NCBI RefSeq assembly: GCF_021545845.1
Contig: NZ_CP088923.1
Location: 930,001 to 994,000 of the forward strand
From: Rhodanobacter thiooxydans
GTDB lineage: Bacteria > Pseudomonadota > Gammaproteobacteria > Xanthomonadales > Rhodanobacteraceae
Direction: 5' to 3'
DNA length: 64,000 nucleotides
Shown in pieces: positions 37,689-46,400 of the stretch. The notes below the pieces were generated by a model. The model saw only the letters and a list, made by a program, of their open reading frames with translations. It was not told the DNA's origin and did not search any database. The stretch's first letter is position 1; each line of letters begins with the position of its first letter. The position numbers and the translations under genes are program-made.

Positions 37689-38105
37689 TCAACGCACCAC
37701 TGTTACCGGCACGTGGGCGCGCGCCAGCACGTTGCCGGATACCGACCCGAGCAGCCAGCGCGCCAGCGCGCCGCGTTCGGTATGGCCGATCACGATGTGG
37801 TCCACGCCGTGCTGCTCGACCTGGTTCAGCAGCACGTCGCCGGGGCTGCCCAGGGTCAGTTCGACGTCGATCAGGTCGGCCGCGTCGGGCACGATTGCGG
37901 TCAGTTCCTCAAGCAGTTCCCGCGCGCGTTCGGCGCCGTTGTCGGTCATCAGCAGGGCGCAGGCGTCGGCGCCGCCCTCGGTGACCTGCAGCACCGACAC
38001 TACGCGCACCCGACCGGCGCAGGCACGGGCCAGATCCATCGCGAACTGGAATGCACGCCGCGACGCATCGGAGCCGTCATATCCGACCAACGCGTACTTC
38101 GGCAT
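37689..38105 (-). CDS. universal stress protein (UspA family)
   Basis: A 138-residue single-domain Usp. The opening KYALVGYDGSDASRRAFQFA and the ATP-loop region GHTERGALARWLLGSVSGNV, followed by ARAHVPVTVVR at the C-terminus, are typical of ATP-binding members. Such proteins are induced by stress or oxygen limitation; the target here is unknown. It is followed by the ferritin-like gene on the same strand and preceded 49 bp upstream by the glycine-zipper protein gene. Confidence 0.9.
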   Translation of the reverse strand: MPKYALVGYDGSDASRRAFQFAMDLARACAGRVRVVSVLQVTEGGADACALLMTDNGAERARELLEELTAIVPDAADLIDVELTLGSPGDVLLNQVEQHGVDHIVIGHTERGALARWLLGSVSGNVLARAHVPVTVVR

Positions 38106-38154
38106 GCAGCCTCTGCAACCTGGGTGAGGAATCGGACGGACCGACGGCTCGAAA

Positions 38155-38613
38155 TCAGTCGGTGACTTCGTGGCAGCGGCGTTCGGTATGGGTGTTCTTC
38201 GCCTGCTGATGCTCTTCGATCTTCTTGCCCGCATAGCCGCCGCCCACGGCGCCGGCCACGGTAGCCAGCGTCTTGCCCTTGCCGCCACCGACCTGGTTGC
38301 CGAGCAAGCCGCCGGCGACCGCGCCGATCGCCATGCCGGCGATCTGGTTCGAATCCTTCGGCGCGTCCTGCACCACCACGTCCTCGCACACCGTGCGCGT
38401 TTTCGGTTGCGCGACCTTGCTGCCCGCGGCATTCGTGCCGGTATGCGACTTCGAGGTGGTCTGGCGCGGATGGTGCTTGGTGGAATGTTGGGTGCTGTGG
38501 TGCGTGGTTGTCGTGGGCGTGGCCGGCGTGGCGGCGGTCGATGTCTGTGCGTAGACGGCCGGTCCTGCCAGCAGCAAGCAGAGACCGGCAACGAGCAGCA
38601 TGGGCAGTTTCAT
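38155..38613 (-). CDS. exported glycine-zipper protein
   Basis: A 152-residue protein with a signal peptide cleaved after VYA (about residue 22) and a Thr/His/Ser-rich linker. A glycine-zipper membrane segment follows (IAGMAIGAVAGGLLGNQVGG, then AGAVGGGYAGKKIEEHQ), as in SlyB/17-kDa antigen-like envelope proteins, although there is no lipobox. Two cysteines flank this segment (VCEDVVVQ and RRCHEV). It diverges from the small secreted protein gene at 38835 across 221 bp of AT-richer sequence that must hold both promoters. Confidence 0.8.
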   Translation of the reverse strand: MKLPMLLVAGLCLLLAGPAVYAQTSTAATPATPTTTTHHSTQHSTKHHPRQTTSKSHTGTNAAGSKVAQPKTRTVCEDVVVQDAPKDSNQIAGMAIGAVAGGLLGNQVGGGKGKTLATVAGAVGGGYAGKKIEEHQQAKNTHTERRCHEVTD

Positions 38614-38834
38614 GGCGTTACCTTGGGTACGGTTCGGTTAGATTCAGTGTGCACGGTAGTTTGTTAGCGAAGCATCAAGAACTTCAAGAGGCGTTTTCCA
38701 TTTTTTTGCACGCATGCGTCACATGGGGATGTTGATGCTGAACGGTACGGCGCCAACTGGCCGCTGCGTTCAGTTGAGACAAAGAATACTGATCGTGCAA
38801 TACGTGTCATCCCATGAATCCCAAGGAGACGACA

Positions 38835-39293
38835 ATGATCAAGCGTACTTTTGGAATGGCTGTCCTGGCCTTGACCTGTGCCGGCGCAATGGCCGCCTGG
38901 CCCGCGGGCAGCGCGCAAGCCGCCGAAGCGTCGGTCAAATGCGACCTCACCTACAACCTGTCCGGCTGGTCGCTGCTCTACAAGCACGCCGAGGGCAGCG
39001 GCACCATCACCTGCAGCAACGGTCAGCGCGCGAACGTGAAGATCGCCGTGGTTGGCGGCGGCCTCACCGCCGGCAAGTACCGCATCGACAACGGCAAGGG
39101 CGAGATCAGCAAGGTGCACGACATCGACGAGGTGTACGGCAGCTACGCGCAGGCCGGCGCCGAGGCTGGCGTGGTGAAGAGCGGCACCGCGCAAGTGCTG
39201 ACCAAGGGCACCACCTCGCTGGCGCTGGCCGGTACCGGCCAGGGCGTGAATCTCGGCATCTCGGTGGGCAAATTCACCATCAGCAAGCGCTGA
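38835..39293 (+). CDS. small exported protein of unknown family
   Basis: A 152-residue protein with a signal peptide (about 30 residues, AQA cleavage) and a beta-rich, glycine-rich mature part with two cysteines (VKCDLTYNL and TITCSNGQ) that probably form a disulfide. No domain was recognised; lipid-binding-like barrels and YSC84-type proteins have similar composition. The Shine-Dalgarno AAGGAG at 38823-38828 supports the start. The region upstream is AT-rich, with TTGAGA at 38774-38779 as a possible -35 box, but the -10 is not clear. Confidence 0.68.
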   Translation: MIKRTFGMAVLALTCAGAMAAWPAGSAQAAEASVKCDLTYNLSGWSLLYKHAEGSGTITCSNGQRANVKIAVVGGGLTAGKYRIDNGKGEISKVHDIDEVYGSYAQAGAEAGVVKSGTAQVLTKGTTSLALAGTGQGVNLGISVGKFTISKR

Positions 39294-39451
39294 TCCGCAC
39301 CGGGTGACGAAGCAGGGCGCCGCATCGCGCCCTGCTGCGCGGGCGCGGGTACACTGCCACGGCTGCAACCGTGCCCTTGCCCGAGTGGAGAATCCGCGAT
39401 GTGCCGTCCCCGCCGTCTGTTTGCCCCGGCCAGCCCGAAGGTGGCCGCCTG

Positions 39452-39925
39452 ATGCCGCCGGCGATGCGCAGCGACGCCGCGCCGGCACGGCGCTTCGCGG
39501 CATGGGCGGTCGGCCCGTGGGTGCTGCTGCTGTTCGCCGCGCTGGGTTTCGTGCAGTACCTGCGGCACGCCGAATACGGCTACCTGGCCGCCGCCGTGCT
39601 GGTCATCGTGACCTGTGCCGGCTGCATCCTGCGCCAGGCATGGGCGCGTCCGGCGCTGCAGGTGCTGGCCGTGATGCTGGCCGCGTGGGCGCTGGCGACC
39701 GGTGCGCTGATGCTGCGGCAATGGGGTGATTTCGACATTGCCAGACAGCACGCGCTGGCGCAGCCGCAACTGGGCGAGGTCGCGCTGTGGATGATCGCGC
39801 GGGCCGAGCGCACCTGGCAGGTCGGCCTGGCGCTCAAGGCCGCCGCGATCCCGCTGCTGCTGTGGCTGGCTTGGGCGTTGGGCCGGCCGGCGGTGCGCGC
39901 GCAGTTCCGCCCGTGGCGCCGTTGA
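39452..39925 (+). CDS. small integral membrane protein
   Basis: A 157-residue inner-membrane protein with about four hydrophobic segments (residues 17-36, 43-62, 66-84 and 119-139) and Arg-rich ends (RPWRR). I recognise no family. The start at 39452 follows a GGTGG-type weak ribosome site; an earlier frame start at 39371 is possible. It is followed 67 bp later by the DUF2884 gene on the same strand. Confidence 0.6.
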   Translation: MPPAMRSDAAPARRFAAWAVGPWVLLLFAALGFVQYLRHAEYGYLAAAVLVIVTCAGCILRQAWARPALQVLAVMLAAWALATGALMLRQWGDFDIARQHALAQPQLGEVALWMIARAERTWQVGLALKAAAIPLLLWLAWALGRPAVRAQFRPWRR

Positions 39926-39992
39926 GCGGCCAGTTCAGCAGCGGTTGCGTCGGCGTCGGCTATCGCTGGGAAAATCCATCCGGAAGCCGTCC

Positions 39993-40745
39993 ATGCGCCT
40001 GCCACGATTGCTGTTGCTGCTCGCCTTGCCCCTCGTCGCCGCCTCGCTGCACGCACAGGACCTGTCGACCACCTGCCACGCCAGCAGCAGCTACGACGTC
40101 ACCCTGAAGCCCGGCAGCCTGCTGTTCGATCGACCGTCGTCGGCGCCGTTCCACGTTGAGCTGCAGCACGGTGCGCTGCGCACCGACGGCGCCGTGGTGA
40201 AGTTGAATGCGGAGGACGAGGACCGCCTGGCCGTGTTCGAGCGCGAGCTGCGCGCGCTGGCGCCGCGGGTACGCACGGTGGCGCGCAACGGCGTGGACAT
40301 CGCCGCGCAGGCGTTGCGTGCGGAAGCCGACGGCATGGGCCTGGGCGCCGATACCCGCGCCGAGTTCAACCGCCGGCTGGACGCGCATGTGGCCGAGCTG
40401 AAGCGGCGTATCTCGGTCAGCCAGAGCACGCACGACTGGCAGGGCGACGCCGCCACCCAGGCGATGAACCAGATTGCCGGCGACCTGTTGCCGCTGCTGG
40501 CGGCCGACCTCGGCCAGCAGGCGATCAACGCCGCGCTGGCCGGCGACCTGCAGGCCGCCGCCAGCCTGCGCGACCGCGCCGCCGACCTCGCCACCGCGTT
40601 GCGCCCGCGCCTGCAAGCACGCCTGCAGGTGTTGCGCCCGCAGGTCGAGGCGCTGTGCCCGTCGATCCAGCGGCTGGCGGCGTTGCAGCAGGGCGTGCGC
40701 GGCGGCAACGGGCAGCCGCTGAATCTGCTGCAGGTCGGACAATGA
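39993..40745 (+). CDS. DUF2884 family periplasmic protein (YggN-like)
   Basis: A 250-residue exported protein with a signal peptide ending LHA (about residue 21). The mature part opens with beta-type sequence (TCHASSSYDVTLKPGSLLF) and is then helical, with ERELRALAPRVRTVARNG, the pattern of the DUF2884/YggN family. Two cysteines (near 28 and 231) may pair. The function is not known. The start MRLPRLLLLLALP was preferred to an ATG 48 bp upstream because it begins the signal peptide. Confidence 0.75.
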   Translation: MRLPRLLLLLALPLVAASLHAQDLSTTCHASSSYDVTLKPGSLLFDRPSSAPFHVELQHGALRTDGAVVKLNAEDEDRLAVFERELRALAPRVRTVARNGVDIAAQALRAEADGMGLGADTRAEFNRRLDAHVAELKRRISVSQSTHDWQGDAATQAMNQIAGDLLPLLAADLGQQAINAALAGDLQAAASLRDRAADLATALRPRLQARLQVLRPQVEALCPSIQRLAALQQGVRGGNGQPLNLLQVGQ

Positions 40746-40842
40746 GCGAGGCTGACCGGCGGGCGCTTGCTCGCGCGGGGTTAATCTGCGGCTAAGTGGG
40801 CCGGGGCGAGGATGGCGCACCGTCCATGGCCCCCGATCCCGC

Positions 40843-41283
40843 ATGCCGCCGCAGTTGCCTACTTCCACCTGCAATGCCCTGATCCGGCGCAGCATCGACC
40901 TGCGCCAGCTTTACCGGCATGCCGCGACGGCCTGCGAGCCGGGCTTGCGCATGGTGCTGAACGACAACGCGCACACGCTGGACCTGCTGGTCGCCGACCT
41001 GCAGGCGCCGCTCTCCGACCGTGGCGCCCGGCCGTGCCGGCGCGGCAGCTGGCGTGGTGTCGTACGCCGCCATCTGGCCGGCTGGCTGATGCGTACCGCC
41101 GCACGCCGCGACCATGCCTGGATCCACCTGCTGGCGCACGACGAGAGCATGCTGCTGCGCCGCTTCGAGCAAGCCATCGCCGCGGCGCCGGCGGACTCGG
41201 TGCTGGTGCTGCGCCGGCAATTGCCGCGCTTGCGCGGCATCCACCTGGACATGCACAGTCTGGGCGGTAGCGCACGCTATTGA
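40843..41283 (+). CDS. DUF2383-like four-helix-bundle protein
   Basis: A 146-residue, mostly helical, Arg-rich protein. The opening CNALIRRSIDLRQLYRHAAT and the central HDESMLLRRFEQAI resemble the PA2169/DUF2383 family of ferritin-like four-helix bundles, which have no known function. The metal-ligand pattern is not clear here. The DUF924 gene follows after 12 bp, so co-transcription is likely. Confidence 0.6.
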   Translation: MPPQLPTSTCNALIRRSIDLRQLYRHAATACEPGLRMVLNDNAHTLDLLVADLQAPLSDRGARPCRRGSWRGVVRRHLAGWLMRTAARRDHAWIHLLAHDESMLLRRFEQAIAAAPADSVLVLRRQLPRLRGIHLDMHSLGGSARY

Positions 41284-41295
41284 ACGAGGTTGCTG

Positions 41296-41871
41296 ATGCC
41301 GACGATCGCGCAGGACGTGCTGGATTTCTGGTTCGCCGAGGCGAATGCCACCCGCTGGTTCGTTGCCGATGACACCTTCGACGTACAGATCCGCGAACGC
41401 TTCGGCGCCGTCGCACAAGCCGCCGCCGAAGGGCGGCTGGACGACTGGGCGCACACCCCGCCGGGCTGGCTGGCGCTGCTGATCCTGCTCGACCAGTTCC
41501 CGCGCAACCTGTACCGCAACGACCCGCGCGCCTGGGCGGTGGACGCCGGCGCGCGGCGCGTGGCGCTGTCGGGGCTGGCTCGTGGTGACGACCGGCAACT
41601 GCCCGCCGTGCAGCGCGTGTTCGCCTACCTGCCGCTGGAGCATGCCGAGGACCTGGCGTTGCAGCGGCGTTCGGTGGCGTTGTTCGAGGCGCTGGCGGCG
41701 GAAGTGGAGCCCGAACGGCGACCGCTTTTCGAGGATTACCTGGATTATGCTCGGCGCCATCATCAGGTGATCGCGCGTTTCGGCCGCTTCCCTCATCGCA
41801 ACGCCGTGCTCGGTCGTCCCAGCACGCCGGAAGAACTGCACTACCTGGCGCAGCCGGACGCCGGTTTCTGA
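41296..41871 (+). CDS. DUF924 family protein
   Basis: A 191-residue cytoplasmic helical protein with the family's marks: QDVLDFWFAEANATRWF at the start, LALLILLDQFPRNLYRNDP in the middle and RFGRFPHRNAVLGRPSTPEE at the end. The structure of family members is TPR-like, and the function is unknown. A GAGG at 41286-41289 supports the ATG at 41296; a TTG six bases earlier is less likely. Confidence 0.88.
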   Translation: MPTIAQDVLDFWFAEANATRWFVADDTFDVQIRERFGAVAQAAAEGRLDDWAHTPPGWLALLILLDQFPRNLYRNDPRAWAVDAGARRVALSGLARGDDRQLPAVQRVFAYLPLEHAEDLALQRRSVALFEALAAEVEPERRPLFEDYLDYARRHHQVIARFGRFPHRNAVLGRPSTPEELHYLAQPDAGF

Positions 41872-41907
41872 GGCACGGAGCGGCCCGCGGATTGCGACGC
41901 TACGGCA

Positions 41908-41977
41908 ATCGTTCCAACCAGATCATTCCAACCAGATCATTCCAACCGGATCATTCCAACCGGATCATTCCAACCGG
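41908..41977. repeat. 14-bp tandem repeat, five units
   Basis: Five consecutive 14-bp units of the form ATCATTCCAACCRG. The first (41908-41921) reads ATCGTTCCAACCAG, the second ends AG and the last three end GG. They lie between the DUF924 stop and the Shine-Dalgarno of the DUF2845 gene, so they would be in the 5' leader of that gene. Confidence 0.93.
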
Positions 41978-41992
41978 ACCAGGGAGCAGGTC

Positions 41993-42301
41993 ATGCGCAT
42001 TCGTCTCGTCGTCGCCTTGTTCGCGTTCAGCGCCGCCGTGCAGGCGTCCAGCACGCTGCGCGTGGGCAACCAGGTGCTCACCGCCGGCGACAGCCGTGAG
42101 CGGGTGGTCGAGCTGCTCGGCCAGCCCACCTCGAAATCGCATGCGCGCAAGCCGCGCAGCCATGGCAGTCGCCGCGGGGGCGTGCGCGTGGTGGACCAGC
42201 ACCAGGGCGGCGAACAGTGGCGCTATCGCCGCGGCGACCACGTCACGGTGGTGACCATCGTCGACGGCCGGGTCAGCGAGATCGAGGATCGCAGGCTCTG
42301 A
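41993..42301 (+). CDS. DUF2845 family exported protein
   Basis: A 102-residue protein with a short signal peptide (cleaved after about VQA, residue 17). The mature part LRVGNQVLTAGDSRERVVEL and GQPTSKSH, then RYRRGDHVTVVTIVDGRVSEI, matches the DUF2845/SmpA-OmlA-like small beta proteins. It may take part in envelope assembly, but this is inference. GGAG at 41983-41986 precedes the ATG, just after the 14-bp repeats. Confidence 0.78.
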   Translation: MRIRLVVALFAFSAAVQASSTLRVGNQVLTAGDSRERVVELLGQPTSKSHARKPRSHGSRRGGVRVVDQHQGGEQWRYRRGDHVTVVTIVDGRVSEIEDRRL

Positions 42302-42371
42302 AACCCTTGCTTGGCGGTGATTTCATCGCTGCCCTGCTAGGCTGGCTGCGGTTCCTTCCGGAGTCGAGGCG

Positions 42372-43238
42372 ATGTTCGAGATCTCCGCCGCAGCGCTGGC
42401 ACGCGTTGCAGCGATGCGCGACGCGTCCGCCTACACCGACCAGGCGATGCAGCTTGGCCTGCGCCTGCTCGGTGCGCTGCTGGTGCTGCTGGTCGGCATG
42501 TGGGTGGCGCGCCGGCTGGCGAATTTCGCCCGCGCGGCGCTGGGCCGGGCCAACCTGGATTCCACCCTCAGCGGCTTCCTGCGCAACCTGATCTACGGCG
42601 TGCTGGTGGTCCTGCTGGTGGTCACCGCGCTGGGCGTGCTGGGCGTGCCGTCGGCGCCGATGGTCGCCGCGCTCGGCACCGCCGGGCTGGCGGTGGGGCT
42701 GGCCCTGCAGGGCTCGCTCAGCAACCTGGCGTGGGGCGTGCTGCTGGTGTTGTTCCGCCCATTCCGGGTTGGCGACTACGTCAGCGCCGGCGGCACCGAG
42801 GGCACCGTGCAGAGCATCAACCTGATGCACACCCAGCTGCTGCTGCCGGACAACCGCGAGGCGATCCTGCCGAACGCGAAGGTCGGCGGCGACGCCATCA
42901 TCAACTACAACCGCCGGGGTACGCGCCGCTTCGAGCTGAAGCTCGGCATCGCCTATCGCGACGATGCGGAGCAGGTGATGGCCGCGATCAGGCAGCTGAT
43001 GGCGGCAGACCCGCGCATCCTGAAGGACCCGGCGCCCGGCGTGTGGATCGAGAACCTGAGTGGGCAGACGGTGAACCTGGTGCTGCGCGGCTGGACCCTC
43101 GTCAGCGATGGCTGGGACGCGCAGACCGATCTGCTGCACGCGATCAAGCGGCAGATCGACGCGCAGCAGATCAGCATTCCGGTGGGGCCGCAGCAGGTCA
43201 CCCTGGTGCGCGGCAACCCCGGCCCCGGCGGGGCCTAG
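42372..43238 (+). CDS. small-conductance mechanosensitive channel (MscS family)
   Basis: A 288-residue inner-membrane channel that opens under membrane tension to release solutes. Three transmembrane segments lie in about residues 27-48, 69-90 and 95-120. The pore helix is MVAALGTAGLAVGLALQGSL, rich in Ala and Gly as in E. coli MscS, and the beta domain starts FRVGDYVSAGGTEGTVQSI, a standard sequence. The length matches MscS (286). The stop codon TAG is the left end of the inverted repeat element at 43236-43401. Confidence 0.93.
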   Translation: MFEISAAALARVAAMRDASAYTDQAMQLGLRLLGALLVLLVGMWVARRLANFARAALGRANLDSTLSGFLRNLIYGVLVVLLVVTALGVLGVPSAPMVAALGTAGLAVGLALQGSLSNLAWGVLLVLFRPFRVGDYVSAGGTEGTVQSINLMHTQLLLPDNREAILPNAKVGGDAIINYNRRGTRRFELKLGIAYRDDAEQVMAAIRQLMAADPRILKDPAPGVWIENLSGQTVNLVLRGWTLVSDGWDAQTDLLHAIKRQIDAQQISIPVGPQQVTLVRGNPGPGGA

Positions 43239-43401
43239 GAACGTGGGCGGTAGAAACCAAGCAGGCGAGGCAAAGCCGTTTTGAGCCAGCTTGCGTGACG
43301 GTTTGCCGGCCCATAGTGGTTCTATGGGCCAAAAATCGGCGCGGAAGGTGGCCAAAACGGCGCAGCCGCAGCCGCTTGTGTTTCTGCCGCCCACGTTCCT
43401 A
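43236..43401. repeat. 166-bp inverted repeat element carrying both flanking stop codons
   Basis: The element begins TAGGAACGTGGGCGGTAG and ends with its complement ending ACGTTCCTA; the 22-bp ends differ at one position. Inside are CCGTTTTG/CAAAACGG and a central hairpin GGCCCATAG-TGGTT-CTATGGGCC followed by AAAAATC. The first TAG is the stop of the mscS gene, and the final CTA is the stop (TAG) of the minus-strand peptidase gene. It may fold as one long hairpin and act as a bidirectional terminator. No transposase is encoded. Confidence 0.88.
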
Positions 43402-46400
43402 GGGCAGCGTGACGGTGCGGCGGTTGTCGCTGGAGACCTTGTCGATCAGCTCGTTGTAGGGGTCGATGCCGGCCACGGCGGGCTTGCCGTCCACGGTGAC
43501 GGTGAGCGTGCTGTCGCCGTCGGGCAGCAGGCGCTTTCCCAGGTACAGCGGCCTACCGTCCCTGCCGTCGCCCGTTGATGCGGCGAACACGCCGATCTCG
43601 ATCGGGATGTCCGGCTTCGCCGCGGTCTCTTTGCCGGTGCCGTCCACGTGGACCTTGCCGGCATGCAGTTTCAGGGTCACCTCGTAGAGGCCGTCGGGCA
43701 GCTTCCTCGCGTAAGCGTCGGTGAGGCGGTTGTCGAACAGAGTGATCTTCCAGAAGAAGTCGTTCAGCAGCGGCTGCCATTTCGGTCCGAGCGCCTTGCT
43801 GAGTGCATTCATGAACTCCCGCGAGGTGGTGTACGGCGGCTGCTGGAAACCCTTGTCGAGCAGGAACTGCTTGAGCACCGCGTTCAAGCTGCCTTCGCCG
43901 ACGTAGTCCTGCAGCGCGTAGAACACCAGTGAGCCCTTCTTGTAGTGGATGTACTGCTGGTTCTCCACCTTCGCCAGCGGCTCCTCGGCCAGTTTTTCGG
44001 TGGCGCGGCCGGCCAGGTAGCCGTCCAGTTCGTATTTCAGGAACTTGTGCATCTGGTCGGCGCCGTACTTGTGCTTCATCACCATCAGCGCGGAGTACTG
44101 CGCCAGCGACTCGCTGAGCATGGTCGAACCCTGCATGTTCGCGCCGATCACCCGGTGCGCCCACCACTGGTGCGCCACCTCGTGCGCGGTGACGTAATAG
44201 ACGTAGTCGATCTTGCTCTTGTCGCGCGGGTCGGCGATGAAGCCGATCGACTCGGAGTACGGGATGGTGTTGGCGAACGACTGCGCGTAGCTGGCGTAGT
44301 TTGGGAACTCCAGGATGCGCAGCTGCTTGAACTGGTACGGCGTGAAGTTCGCGTCGTAGTAGTCCAGCGCGTCCTTCGCGCCCTGGGTCATGCGCTGCAC
44401 GTTCCAGGCATGCGCGGGGTTGTAGTACACCGCGATGTCCACGCCCTTCCGCGCCTCGTGCTTCACCGCGTAGCGCGCCGACAGGTACGAGAAGAACGGC
44501 AGCATCGGCTGCTCCCTCCCGTCTTGCGCCATGGCGTAGTGGAAATAGCGCCGGCCGTTGGCTGTCCATTCCTTCTGCAGCGTGCCCGGCGCGATGGCGA
44601 TCTGGTCAGGCGCGGTGGAAACGGTGGTGTCGAAGTCGATCCAGTCCGCGTCGTTGCTGATGTAGGTGTTCGCACGAGCTTCCTCGTCGCCCAGTTTCGG
44701 CATCCGCGGTACTTCGGCGGAAAGCCCGTACTTGCGGCGGTCGTTGCGGTCGGTGAGCTGCGCCTGCGTCTGATAGCCGAACTGCGGCATCACGCTGTTG
44801 TTGAAGAACGTGCCGTTGTGGGCAAGGAAGCTGCCTTCCGGGCTGTTGGTGAAGCCCTTCGGCGCGTATTCCAGCGCGAAGTCGAACGCCATCGACGCGC
44901 CTGGCGACAGCGGCGTCTTCAGCCGGTAGATGGCGTAGCCGAGCGCCTTGTCCGCGCTGAGCGTGTCGTGCGGGGCGAACGCCAGCGACTTCACCGTGAA
45001 GCCGTCGCTGAAGTTCACATGCAGCTCCGCGATCGGCGCGGCGGTCTTGTTGACCAGGGTGTAGCGGCCGCGGATCTCCAGCCGGCGCCGGTACGGGAAG
45101 ATGTCCACCGCGGCCGTCACCGCGGTGATGCGCGGCTGCGGCAGGTGCTTGTATCTCGCGTATTTCTTCTCGTAGTCGGCGCGCTGCTGCAGCTTGTCGC
45201 TGCTGCTCCGGTAGTGGTTGAGCACATTGGTGTTGTAGTAGATCCACGCGCCGCTGGCGGCGAATGCGAGCAGGCTGAGCGTCAGCACGATCTTCGCCGG
45301 CGCATGCAGCCGCGTGCGCGCCTCGCGCAGGCGTTCGCGCCACGACTGCCCGGTGCCGCGCACCCAGAACAGCGCGGCCAGCACCAGCAGCGCCACGGCA
45401 AAGCAGGCCCAGTAGAAGTCGAACCACAGCACGGCCCGGAGGAAATGGCCGAAGCCGTTCATGTCCGAGTACGGCAGCCCCGGCGCACTGCCGTAGGTGT
45501 ACAGGTTCTGTTCCCAGTGCAGCAGGTCGAAGCCGATCGTGCCCAGCACCAGCCACACGATGGTCAGCAGGTAGCCGAGGAACTTGTTGTTGGCGACCAC
45601 CTGCAGGAACAACGCCAGCACCGCCAGCAGCACGAACGGGATCGCATTCAGCGCCAGCGTGGCCAGGTACAGCCCCGGTTCCAGCTGCGTGTAGCCGTGG
45701 CCCAGCTGCCAGCCGATGCCCACCACGGCGCCGACCAGCAGGAACGCAGCGATCACCGCCAGCAGCGCGCCCAGCTTGGCGGTCAGCGGCACCCAGTCCG
45801 GCACCGGAAACGCGTCGGTGACCTCGGCCGAGCGCTGGCTGCGCTCGCGCCACACCAGTTCGCCGGCGTAGAACGTGACGATGATGTACAGCAGCCACTG
45901 GAAGCCGCCGCGTACGTTCTCCAGCACCTGGTGAGTCACCGGCCAGGTGGCGGTGCCGTAGATATGTCCGGACAGCTCCAGCGCAAAGATCAGGTTGAAC
46001 AGCCCCAGCGCCAGCATGACCAGGAACGGCACGCCGCGCAGTACGCCGAGCGTGTCAAACGCGAACTGCGTGCGCAGCTGCAGCAGGTGTGCGCGCAGGC
46101 CGTGGGCCAGCCGCACCTTCGGCAGTGCCAGCGCGGCGGTGCCGGCCTGCGGGCGCAGCAGCGGCGGCTCGCTGCGCTTCCTGCGCCGCGGCAGTTGCAG
46201 GCCTTCGCGGTTCGGCCGGAACAGCCCGGCAGCGGCGCCCAGCATGGCCACGCCGACCGCGCTCCACAGCACGCGGTTGAACAGCAGTACGCCGTCCAGC
46301 GCGGGCAGCTCGTGGTTGGCCTGGTCGGCCGACCAGTAGCGCGTGACCAGGGCCAGGGTGCGGCCGCCGAACGGGTCGAGCATGGCGGCGATGAAGTGGT

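Noticed and set aside
38684..38689. GAACTT as an RpoE-type -35 box
   Set aside because: No TCTGA-like -10 element lies 16-17 bp downstream; the region is only AT-rich.
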